Source of the DNA: Paenalcaligenes hominis
Lineage (GTDB): Bacteria; Pseudomonadota; Gammaproteobacteria; Burkholderiales; Burkholderiaceae_B
Assembly (NCBI RefSeq): GCF_011927625.1
Contig: NZ_JAATIZ010000003.1
Coordinates: forward strand, 62,001 to 126,000
Length of the DNA stretch: 64,000 nt
Reading direction: 5' to 3'
Made by a program: the position numbers and the translations under genes. A model generated the notes under the pieces. That model worked only from the letters and a program-made list of their open reading frames with translations. It had not been told where the DNA came from and did not search any database. Shown here piece by piece: positions 7,949 through 15,278 of the stretch (position 1 is the first letter of the stretch; the number at the start of each line of letters is the position of its first letter).

Positions 7949-9271
7949 TTGAACAACAACACTACTTTTGCCTCTTTAGCATTGGCAGAACCTTTATTGC
8001 GTGCCATTAAAGACAGCGGTTATACCACTCCTACTCCTATTCAAGCTCAAGCCATACCGCATGTGCTGCAGGGCGGTGATGTATTGGCTGCTGCGCAGAC
8101 AGGAACCGGTAAAACAGCAGGTTTTACGCTTCCCATTTTGCACCAAATTTTAAGCAAACCCGTAAAAAAATTAGCGGCGGGTCGTCCTCGCGCTTTAATT
8201 CTAACGCCAACGCGTGAATTAGCTGCACAAGTCGAAGAATCCGTACGTTTGTATAGCCGTCACACCGCGGTCAGCTCATTGGTGTTATTTGGTGGGGTCA
8301 ATATTAACCCCCAAACGAATGCTTTACGTAAGCCTATTGATATTGTCGTGGCAACCCCTGGCCGCTTATTAGACCACGTGGGTCAAAAAAACATTGATTT
8401 AAGCGGTGTCGAAACCATTGTGCTTGATGAAGCAGACCGCATGCTTGATATGGGGTTCATTCGTGACATTCGCCGCATTTTAAAACTCGTTCCTGAACAG
8501 CGCCAAAGCTTACTTTTCTCTGCAACGTTTTCTGACGAAATTCGCGCACTGGCTAAAAGCTCACTGCGCGATCCCGTTGAAATTTCTGTCACTCCACGTA
8601 ACACTGCCTCTGAGCTCATCACCCAAGAAATGGTGCAAACAGAACAGCGTCATAAACGTGATTTGGTAAGCCACATTATTCGTCAAAGCGGTTGGCATCA
8701 GGTTTTAGTCTTTTGCCGCACTAAACACGGTGCAAACCGCTTAGCCGATAAACTCAGCAAAGACGGTTTAAGCGCGGCGGCGTTGCATGGCAACAAAAGC
8801 CAAGCTGCCCGTACGCGTGCCCTAGCTGGTTTTAAAAACGGCAAAGTCGCTGTGCTCGTGGCTACCGACATCGCCGCACGTGGTTTGGATATCGACCAGT
8901 TGCCCTATGTGATTAACTTTGAGTTACCCCAAGTGGCTGAGGATTACGTGCACCGTATTGGTCGTACAGGTCGTGCAGGCAGCGAAGGCCGTGCTATTTC
9001 ATTGGTAGATACCTCTGAAACTCGTCTGCTTAAAGCCATTGAACGTTTAATTAAACGCCCTATTACGCCTATTACCATCGAGGGTTTCACCCCATCCAGT
9101 GAGCCCGAACCTGTTGCGCCTAGCCACCCTGCTGCCGACGCCACCCGTTCGCGTAACCGTCGCCCAAACACAGCCGGCACGTCCTCTAGAAGCAAATCTC
9201 GATCAGGCAATCGTTCAGCGCCTAAACGCAGCTCAAGCACTGCGCCTAGAAATTTACAGCCTATCGAATAA
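7949..9271 (+). CDS. rhlE: DEAD-box ATP-dependent RNA helicase, RhlE type
   Basis: A 440-residue cytosolic RNA helicase. All DEAD-box motifs are present in order: Q motif GYTTPTPIQAQAIP, motif I AQTGTGKT (residues 49-56), PTRELA, TPGRL, motif II DEAD, motif III SAT, then TDIAARGLDI and HRIGRTGR in the second RecA domain. The C-terminal tail from about 385 is basic and Ser/Arg-rich, typical of RhlE proteins that bind structured RNA. The start is TTG at 7949 (then AAC AAC AAC ACT ACT TTT GCC); no in-frame ATG fits the family start better. Expected roles are ribosome assembly and RNA turnover, often at low temperature. A terminator follows. Confidence 0.88.
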   Translation: MNNNTTFASLALAEPLLRAIKDSGYTTPTPIQAQAIPHVLQGGDVLAAAQTGTGKTAGFTLPILHQILSKPVKKLAAGRPRALILTPTRELAAQVEESVRLYSRHTAVSSLVLFGGVNINPQTNALRKPIDIVVATPGRLLDHVGQKNIDLSGVETIVLDEADRMLDMGFIRDIRRILKLVPEQRQSLLFSATFSDEIRALAKSSLRDPVEISVTPRNTASELITQEMVQTEQRHKRDLVSHIIRQSGWHQVLVFCRTKHGANRLADKLSKDGLSAAALHGNKSQAARTRALAGFKNGKVAVLVATDIAARGLDIDQLPYVINFELPQVAEDYVHRIGRTGRAGSEGRAISLVDTSETRLLKAIERLIKRPITPITIEGFTPSSEPEPVAPSHPAADATRSRNRRPNTAGTSSRSKSRSGNRSAPKRSSSTAPRNLQPIE

Positions 9272-9290
9272 CACCATTTATTTTGGTTAC

Positions 9291-9324
9291 GCCTCATCCG
9301 TCATCACGGATGAGGCTTTTTTTT
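9291..9324 (+). terminator. Rho-independent terminator
   Basis: A perfect 10-bp stem (GCCTCATCCG 9291-9300 with CGGATGAGGC 9307-9316) is followed by eight T. It ends the helicase gene. A second small hairpin (AAAAGCC 9338-9344 with GGCTTTT 9348-9354) lies 14 nt further on. Confidence 0.9.
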
Positions 9325-9503
9325 AGGCTGCCCGCTAAAAAGCCTAAGGCTTTTCCCTAAATTATCCCTTATTTTTCAATCACCTAAGGAAAAAGGCGGA
9401 GCTATTCACGCCATTTATCCTATATTGACGTCCGCCGATTGCCACTATTATCTCAGTGACTAAGTGTTGCTTTAGTATCCAACTGAATCAATTGAGGCGT
9501 CTT

Positions 9504-9974
9504 ATGCGAGATCGGTTTCTTTTTGTAGCGTTGTGCTTTGTGCTTGGCACAAGCCATGCCGCCTCACCTTCTCAGACTGATTCCAGCAGCACCCCGACAC
9601 TAACAGAAAAGAATCCACTGCCTACCGGCCCACAATCCCTTTTTGACGATCCGTTAAAAGGCATCTTGGTCAATCGTACTGTCACAGTACAAGGGCATGA
9701 GTTCTACCACTATTTTTCTATGTGGTGGCAGCACCATGATGCGGCGAGTCAGTATTCGCTATCTGTTTTTGAACGACCTTCAGCGCGCTGGGGAAGCGAG
9801 GTTTGGGTAGAACACAATCGCGTCATTATGTTTAAAACCTTTCTGCCTCCTGCTCGTTCACAAACCAAAAAAATTAGCGAACAAGCCGCTGCCATTGTGT
9901 TTGAAAACATTGAAAACAATGAGCTCGAAAAGAGCCTTTTTAGTAGCGATGATTTAGGACCGGAGGAGATGTAA
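9504..9974 (+). CDS. csgE: Curli assembly/transport component CsgE
   Basis: Periplasmic specificity factor that caps the CsgG pore and guides curlin subunits. The signal peptide is MRDRFLFVALCFVLGTSHA. The mature part shows the CsgE signatures GILVNRTVTVQGHEFY, FERPSARWGSEVWVE and a C-terminal AIVFENIENNELEKSLF helix. The frame is open from GTG 9456, but ATG 9504 is preceded by GAGG (9494-9497) and begins the signal peptide directly, giving 156 residues, close to the family length. It abuts csgF (stop TAA 9972-9974, next ATG 9975). First gene of a csgE-csgF-csgG-curlin unit. Confidence 0.9.
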   Translation: MRDRFLFVALCFVLGTSHAASPSQTDSSSTPTLTEKNPLPTGPQSLFDDPLKGILVNRTVTVQGHEFYHYFSMWWQHHDAASQYSLSVFERPSARWGSEVWVEHNRVIMFKTFLPPARSQTKKISEQAAAIVFENIENNELEKSLFSSDDLGPEEM

Positions 9975-10421
9975 ATGAAGCGAAAGAGACACCTATATAG
10001 TGGGCTGGTAGCTGCCATAGCGAGCACGCTCTGTGTAGGCATTAGCCAAGGCAGTGAGCTCATCTATTACCCACTTAACCCTTCTTTTGGCGGTAGTCCA
10101 TTAAATGGCGCTGTTCTTTTAAACTCTGCCCAAGCCACCAACAAACATAAAGATCCTGAGATGGATAAGGATCGCTATGGCATTGATGAAAAACCAGCCA
10201 TTGATCAATTTAATGAAACGCTTGAGCGCACCATTATTTCTCGTTTGGCTGCTTCGGCCAGCTCTAAGATCGTGGACGAATTTGGTAATTTCATCCCGGG
10301 TACTATCGAAACACAAAACTTCACCATTAGTGTGTCAGACCCTGGCACCGGGTTATTGCAAATCACTACGACTGACCGTATTTCTGGCGGGATGACAGTC
10401 TTTGAGGTGAGTAAAAAATGA
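9975..10421 (+). CDS. csgF: Curli assembly component CsgF
   Basis: A 148-residue exported protein that, in the known system, binds the outer face of CsgG and couples secretion to nucleation. After a signal peptide ending near residue 27 the mature N-terminus contains the CsgG-binding region with NPSFGGSPLNGAVLLNSAQA, the clearest CsgF hallmark. A C-terminal beta-rich part ends GMTVFEVSKK. It starts immediately after the csgE stop codon and overlaps csgG by 4 nt (ATGA at 10418-10421), showing translational coupling. Confidence 0.92.
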   Translation: MKRKRHLYSGLVAAIASTLCVGISQGSELIYYPLNPSFGGSPLNGAVLLNSAQATNKHKDPEMDKDRYGIDEKPAIDQFNETLERTIISRLAASASSKIVDEFGNFIPGTIETQNFTISVSDPGTGLLQITTTDRISGGMTVFEVSKK

Positions 10422-11296
10422 CCTACCTCAGCCAACTAAAAACCGCCTCTCTCGCACGTTTCGTAGGATGCCTGTTTGCACTTTCTTTGGCTGGATGCGC
10501 TGTTGTCCAAGAGCCAGTTGAAGTGGACACCGCCGCTCAGTTAACCCCTCCTACTCCTTCTACTAACGACTTGCTTCGCATGCCACCGCCCAGAGGCAAA
10601 ATTATTGCTGCCGTTTATGGGTTTAGGGATCAGACCGGCCAATACAAAGCCTCGCCTGATAGCTCTTTCTCGACCTTAGTCACCCAAGGGGCCACCTCTA
10701 TGTTGATTAAAGCGCTGAAAGATTCAGGTTGGTATACGCCTGTAGAACGCGAAAGCCTACAAGAGCTGCTAACTGAACGGCGCATTGTACGTGCGTTAGA
10801 TGGCTCTCAGCCTGATGAAGCCCCAGCTATTTACATCCCTCCGCTTACTCCAGCCTCAATTTTAATTGATGGAGGCATTATTTCTTATGAGAGTAATGTA
10901 CGCACGGGGGGCGCCGGTGCACGCTTTTTAGGCATCGGACTCTCGACTCAATACCGTGTGGACCAAGTCACTATTAGTTTACGAAGCACCGATATCCGCA
11001 CCGGACAAATTTTACAGTCTGTGTCCACCACTAAAACGATTTTTTCTTACGAAGTACGGCCTAGTGTTTTCAAATTCGTGAACTTTAAAGATTTACTTGA
11101 AATTGAAGCGGGACTAACGCGTAACGAGCCTGCCCAACTTGGTGTGAAAGAAGCCATTGAAGCGGCGGTGATTCATTTAACCGTTCAAGGGCTCAAAGAC
11201 GGGAATTGGCAGCTCAATCAAGAAAAAGATTGGAGTTCCGATGTGATCCAGCGTTACCTCAAAAACGATGATGTTTATCCGCTGCAACCTATTTAA
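10418..11296 (+). CDS. csgG: Curli secretion channel CsgG
   Basis: Outer-membrane lipoprotein that forms the nonameric curli export channel. The lipobox is LAGC with Cys27 as the predicted lipidated residue. Family features visible are PPPRGKIIAAVYGFRDQTGQYK, LQELLTERRIVR, ILIDGGIISYESNVRTGGAGARFLGIG cut across the two transmembrane hairpins, and a C-terminal helical region. The 292-residue length is close to the E. coli protein. The gene overlaps csgF by 4 nt and is separated from the curlin gene by a 77-nt spacer that holds a stable hairpin. Confidence 0.93.
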   Translation: MTYLSQLKTASLARFVGCLFALSLAGCAVVQEPVEVDTAAQLTPPTPSTNDLLRMPPPRGKIIAAVYGFRDQTGQYKASPDSSFSTLVTQGATSMLIKALKDSGWYTPVERESLQELLTERRIVRALDGSQPDEAPAIYIPPLTPASILIDGGIISYESNVRTGGAGARFLGIGLSTQYRVDQVTISLRSTDIRTGQILQSVSTTKTIFSYEVRPSVFKFVNFKDLLEIEAGLTRNEPAQLGVKEAIEAAVIHLTVQGLKDGNWQLNQEKDWSSDVIQRYLKNDDVYPLQPI

Positions 11297-11310
11297 CTGT
11301 TTATGTAGTA

Positions 11311-11340
11311 CGCACCGTATGACGGAGACCATATGGTGCG
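11311..11340 (+). other. Intercistronic hairpin between csgG and the curlin gene
   Basis: An 11-bp stem (CGCACCGTATG at 11311-11321 with CATATGGTGCG at 11330-11340, one G-U) closes an 8-nt loop. No T tract follows, so it is more likely a processing or stabilising element, or a weak attenuator, than a full terminator. The curlin ribosome site AAGGAGA lies downstream. Confidence 0.6.
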
Positions 11341-11373
11341 CTTAATCTTAGTCTCTGCCTTAAGGAGATTCAA

Positions 11374-12075
11374 ATGAAAATCAAACCTATTATTGCTGTA
11401 TTAGGTCTAAGCGTTGCTTTCGGCTCTAGCGCATTTGCTACAACAACGGCTGAGGTGTTCCAAGACGGCACCAGTAACAATGCCTTTGTGGAACAAGTCA
11501 ATAACCACAGTACGACGGCAACTATCGGTGTGAATGGGGTCAATAACAAAACCGATATTATGCAAGACCACAACACACGCGCTACAGGTAGTGCCTATGT
11601 GACTGGCTACGATAACAAAGCGTATATCACTCAGTCACGCAGCCATGGCGTTGATGGCACCATCTTGGTTGAGAACTGGGGCGCTGACAATAAAGCAGGA
11701 ATCACTACCACTCAGGTTCAAAACGGTACGGCGAAGATTGTTATTACAGGCTTTGGTGATACCGCTTGGATTAAGCAAACCGATTACTACGGCAGCACAT
11801 CTAGAAACCTAGATGCAGCCATCTATCAGAATTGGGGTGGCGATAATAACGCCTACATCAACCAACGTGGTCATAACCAAGACGCCACCATCGTGCAAGC
11901 CGGCTACAGCAATGATGCCAGTATTTCACAAAGCGGTCGTGGTCCAAAAAACGTAGCTAGCGTTAACCAAAATGGTTACTCAAACGAAGGCCACATTAAG
12001 CAACGCGGTAGCGATCTTCATGCATCTGTAACGCAACATGGTTCTAGCAACCATGCGTATGTGACTCAGCGCTAA
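11374..12075 (+). CDS. Curlin-repeat amyloid subunit (CsgA/CsgB-like)
   Basis: A 233-residue secreted amyloid subunit. A 22-residue signal peptide (ending SSAFA) is followed by about nine curlin repeats of 19-25 residues with the pattern N..A.I.Q.G. Repeats near the C-terminus are regular (QDATIVQAGYSNDASISQ, VASVNQNGYSNEGHIKQ, LHASVTQHGSSNHAYVTQ), while those in the first half are irregular and often lack one Gln. The last residue is Arg, as in many CsgB proteins. It has a strong AAGGAG site. It is the only curlin gene in the window, so whether it acts as major subunit, nucleator or both is open. Confidence 0.85.
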   Translation: MKIKPIIAVLGLSVAFGSSAFATTTAEVFQDGTSNNAFVEQVNNHSTTATIGVNGVNNKTDIMQDHNTRATGSAYVTGYDNKAYITQSRSHGVDGTILVENWGADNKAGITTTQVQNGTAKIVITGFGDTAWIKQTDYYGSTSRNLDAAIYQNWGGDNNAYINQRGHNQDATIVQAGYSNDASISQSGRGPKNVASVNQNGYSNEGHIKQRGSDLHASVTQHGSSNHAYVTQR

Positions 12076-12099
12076 TACGTCTAAAACGCAGCAATGTAC

Positions 12100-12127
12100 C
12101 TAGAGGGCGGCAGAGTTTGCCCTCTAG
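12100..12127 (+). terminator. Hairpin after the curlin gene, possible terminator
   Basis: A perfect 9-bp stem (CTAGAGGGC 12100-12108 with GCCCTCTAG 12119-12127) lies 24 nt after the curlin stop. No T tract follows, so intrinsic termination is uncertain. The A/T-rich stretch from 12128 to 12362 has no convincing gene and probably contains the promoter of the regulator. Confidence 0.5.
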
Positions 12128-12362
12128 TATATGGCAGTTTCATGCTCTATGTTAAAAACCCTAAACCTTTGTTAATAAAGGTAAAATCAAATTTTAATCT
12201 ATGGTATATTTTAGAAAAAAACTATTTAGTCATAAAGCCAATGCACCCCCTGTTTGTTTACTTATATTTCATAGCTCGTAAATACCCAAAGACATACCTA
12301 AATTATTCTTAAAAAAACTCAAAGATTTCACGCAGGTGAAATACCACCTAGAGGGGTTTGTT

Positions 12363-13073
12363 ATGACCACGATTATCGTGCTTGATCCTCATCCTATCTT
12401 ACGTTTGGGGTTAATCCAGTTCTTAAAAGAAAATTTCGAGGGGACAACAGTAAAAACAGACGACTACCATCTTCTTCCAGAACAAAAAAAAGCCTCGCCC
12501 TGCGATCTGATTGTTTACACCTTAGGTTCCGAAGCCAACCCCACTAACCAATTAACGCTGCTCTCTAAAACCTACACCCCACGTTTTATTCTTTTATTGA
12601 CCGAAGGTCAGCCTAGTTTACCGCCCGGTACCTGCAAGACGTATCCTTTAGTACGCGGCCTTATCTGTAAAAACTCCACACCTGAAATTCTCCAAGCCTC
12701 TATTCGTCTCGTTTTAGCGGGGGGGACGTGTTTTCCTCATTTCAATCAAAGCGAATCTGCTGAATCAGTAATAGGCGAAAAAGTAGTGTGTACTAGCTCA
12801 TGGGGTACACCGGCCCCTACTGCATTACCTTCTCAACTCTTACACAAAGAATCTCAACTTTTAGGGCTCACCATCAGGCAATACGAAGTCTTAGTGCTAT
12901 TAGGCCAAGGCCTTCCTTTGAAAAGTATTGCTAAAGAGCTCGACATTTCAGTTGCCACAGCGAAGTCTCATACCGAAACCCTTTATCAACGTCTAAAGGT
13001 ACACAATAGCAATGCTGCCGTTTATACTGCCATCGCTCGCGGCGCTACCCTGGGTTGGGGCCCCACCCAATAA
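12363..13073 (+). CDS. LuxR-family regulator with degenerate receiver, CsgD-like
   Basis: A 236-residue DNA-binding regulator. The N-terminal half has a receiver-like fold (TIIVLDPHPILRLGL, with a CKNSTPEIL segment near the end), but the strand that should carry the phosphorylated Asp reads DLIVYTLG, so phosphorylation as in normal response regulators is unlikely. The C-terminal LuxR helix-turn-helix is LTIRQYEVLVLLGQGL...KSIAKELDISVATAKSH. ATG 12363 has a GAGGGG site at 12351-12356 and is preferred over the in-frame GTG at 12336. Its position after the curli genes makes it a candidate curli regulator, functionally like CsgD, but orthology to CsgD is not shown. Confidence 0.7.
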   Translation: MTTIIVLDPHPILRLGLIQFLKENFEGTTVKTDDYHLLPEQKKASPCDLIVYTLGSEANPTNQLTLLSKTYTPRFILLLTEGQPSLPPGTCKTYPLVRGLICKNSTPEILQASIRLVLAGGTCFPHFNQSESAESVIGEKVVCTSSWGTPAPTALPSQLLHKESQLLGLTIRQYEVLVLLGQGLPLKSIAKELDISVATAKSHTETLYQRLKVHNSNAAVYTAIARGATLGWGPTQ

Positions 13074-13115
13074 CCCTTCAGCGCTAAACCACTTCCCATC
13101 TTTTCCTTTTTTCAT

Positions 13116-13146
13116 GCTCCCACTCGTTGGGAGCTTTATTTTTTCT
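13116..13146 (+). terminator. Rho-independent terminator
   Basis: Stem GCTCCCA (13116-13122) with TGGGAGC (13128-13134), then TTTATTTTTT. It ends the LuxR-type regulator gene. Confidence 0.85.
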
Positions 13147-13281
13147 AGCGTATAAAAATGTTTTTTGAAACATTTTTGTATCAATATATGACTATCGCGA
13201 CAAAATTTCTAAATTATTGTTAACTTGTCCCGTTAACATACCTCTGTTTTATTAAAGCTTTTTTACAAGTATCAATTAAGA

Positions 13282-15090
13282 ATGAAAAACCTATCTATAC
13301 GTACAAAATTGGTGCTAGCGTCCATTTGTACCGTAGTTGTTGCAATGGCAGCCTTAGCTTTTGCAAATCACCAGTCAGCACAAAACGCTTTTATTAATGA
13401 AGCCCAAGATAAAACCAATTTGGTTATTGATGGTACGGTTCATCAAATTGACAGTTGGCTTCAAAACAAAAAAAATATTGTTAAAGCTTTAGCCCCAGCA
13501 GCCTCCAGCTATTATCCTTTAGCTGTTCTAGATCAAGCCCGGGAATCCGGTATGTTTATTTCTTCCTATATTGGTTGGGCTAATAAGCGTTTTGTCACGT
13601 CTCCTGCAACGCGTATGGATAGCAGTTATGATCCAACCAGTCGCCCTTGGTATTTAGATGCGGTAGCGGCTGAAACAGAAGTCCTCACTGATCCTTATGT
13701 CAACGCCAGTGATGACACCATTGTGGTCACTTTAGCGTCACCCATTAAAAACGACAAAGGCGAAATCGTTGCCGTAGCGGCTGCAGATATCGGCATGCAA
13801 GAAATTGTGGATCTAGTACGCACCACTCAGCCCACTCCCAATAGCTTTGCTATGCTAATAGATGGTCGTGGTCGCATCATTGCGCACCCAAACAATGCCC
13901 TCTCGTTGCAAACCTTTGCTGAGCATTACCCTAAAACCCATGACATAGGGCTAGGTAAGTTGGCCCAAGACCAGGTGTCGTTTCGAACCACAATCGATAA
14001 TGTTCCTTTCTGGATTAATGCCCGTCAGGTTCCAGGCAGTAGCTGGAGCGTAGTGATAGCTACGCACCAAGGGGATGCCCTCGAAACCCTGAGCACCATG
14101 CGTAACCAAGCCATTTTGACTAGTTTGATTATGATTGCCTTGGCTGCGATATTGCTTTCCATAGTGACTCGTGTGCTATTACGCCGCTTAGGTCTGCTCC
14201 AAGAAGCTCTCGAAGACATTGCCTCAGGCGAAGGCGACTTAACGCGCCGTCTTGATGAAAGTGGTAACGATGAACTGGCTAAAGTGGGCCAATCTTTTAA
14301 TGTTTTTGTGCGTAAGATCAGTGGGACCATCAGTAGTATCCGCATGACGGCTGAATCCGTTAATGTGGCTTCGGCGCAAATTGCCGCAGGCAACACCGAC
14401 CTAGCCGCTCGCACTGAACAAGCCGCTGCAGCCATCCAAGAAACCGCCAGCTCCATGGAAGAGCTAGCAAGCACCGTACGTCAAACCGCTGACGCAGGTA
14501 ATGTCGCCGATCAAATTGCGAATAACTCACGGGCTGCTGCCATCGAAGGGGGACAGTTGATGGTCGAGGTGGTCGATACCATGCAAGACATTAACAACAG
14601 CTCACAACGAATGAGCGACATTGTAGGCGTCATCGACTCGATTGCTTTCCAAACCAATATCCTGGCGTTAAATGCGGCGGTTGAGGCGGCTCGTGCTAAC
14701 GAACATGGGCATGGTTTTGCGGTGGTCGCTGGCGAAGTGCGCTCACTGGCCCAACGCAGTGCGCAATCTGCCCGTGAAATTCGTGACCTCATTTTAGCTA
14801 ACGTCGACCGCGTTAATGCCGGTAGCGAGCTAGTCCGTACCGCAGGGGGAGCAATGGATAAAATTGTGACTGAAGTCCAACATCTCTCTGACATTATTGG
14901 TGAAATCAAAGTCGCTGCAAATGAACAGAACTCGGGCATTAGTCAGGTGGGGGTAGCAATTAATCAGCTTGAAGTCACGACGCAACAAAACTCCGCTTTG
15001 GTAGCAGAGTCCGCTGCCGCCTCAGCCAGTTTAAGCGCACAAGCGAATGCGCTTTCTCAAGCCGTGTCTGGTTTTAGAACTGAATCCTAA
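13282..15090 (+). CDS. Methyl-accepting chemotaxis protein with dCache_1 amino-acid-binding motif
   Basis: A 602-residue chemoreceptor. TM1 spans about residues 8-29, a periplasmic double Cache domain about 33-275, TM2 about 277-300, then HAMP (about 300-350) and a signalling domain to 602 with the tip IAFQTNILALNAAVEAARA and GFAVVAGEVRSLAQRSA. The ligand pocket carries Y116, R121, W123, Y124, D126, Y139 and D169, which match in identity and almost exactly in spacing the amino-acid motif described for dCache_1AA receptors such as PctA. No C-terminal NWETF-type CheR tether is present. No che or fla genes are nearby. The ligand is probably one or several amino acids. Confidence 0.9.
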   Translation: MKNLSIRTKLVLASICTVVVAMAALAFANHQSAQNAFINEAQDKTNLVIDGTVHQIDSWLQNKKNIVKALAPAASSYYPLAVLDQARESGMFISSYIGWANKRFVTSPATRMDSSYDPTSRPWYLDAVAAETEVLTDPYVNASDDTIVVTLASPIKNDKGEIVAVAAADIGMQEIVDLVRTTQPTPNSFAMLIDGRGRIIAHPNNALSLQTFAEHYPKTHDIGLGKLAQDQVSFRTTIDNVPFWINARQVPGSSWSVVIATHQGDALETLSTMRNQAILTSLIMIALAAILLSIVTRVLLRRLGLLQEALEDIASGEGDLTRRLDESGNDELAKVGQSFNVFVRKISGTISSIRMTAESVNVASAQIAAGNTDLAARTEQAAAAIQETASSMEELASTVRQTADAGNVADQIANNSRAAAIEGGQLMVEVVDTMQDINNSSQRMSDIVGVIDSIAFQTNILALNAAVEAARANEHGHGFAVVAGEVRSLAQRSAQSAREIRDLILANVDRVNAGSELVRTAGGAMDKIVTEVQHLSDIIGEIKVAANEQNSGISQVGVAINQLEVTTQQNSALVAESAAASASLSAQANALSQAVSGFRTES

Positions 15091-15123
15091 CCTCGCTTCC
15101 ACTTTTGTTAGGGATTGAGTTCT

Positions 15124-15162
15124 GCCCAGTTTCTTCCCCCGAGGAAACTGGGCTTTTTCTTT
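15124..15162 (+). terminator. Rho-independent terminator
   Basis: A perfect 10-bp stem (GCCCAGTTTC 15124-15133 with GAAACTGGGC 15144-15153), then TTTTTCTTT. It ends the chemoreceptor gene. Confidence 0.9.
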
Positions 15163-15278
15163 GCCCTTGGCGTTGTCTTGCACAACTTACATTGTCAGGT
15201 GCGCTAATATCGGTGAAAATAGAGCGATTCAATTATTTTTAGCGCTCTGCTCGCTTATTTCATCTTTTTCACATATCC

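Noticed and set aside
12094-12312. 72-residue frame between the curlin gene and the LuxR regulator
   Set aside because: It begins inside the post-curlin hairpin, has no ribosome site and is an A/T-rich intergenic composition artefact.
14025-14939. Two long minus-strand frames inside the chemoreceptor gene
   Set aside because: They are opposite the repetitive Ala/Glu-rich signalling domain and have no start context or family resemblance.
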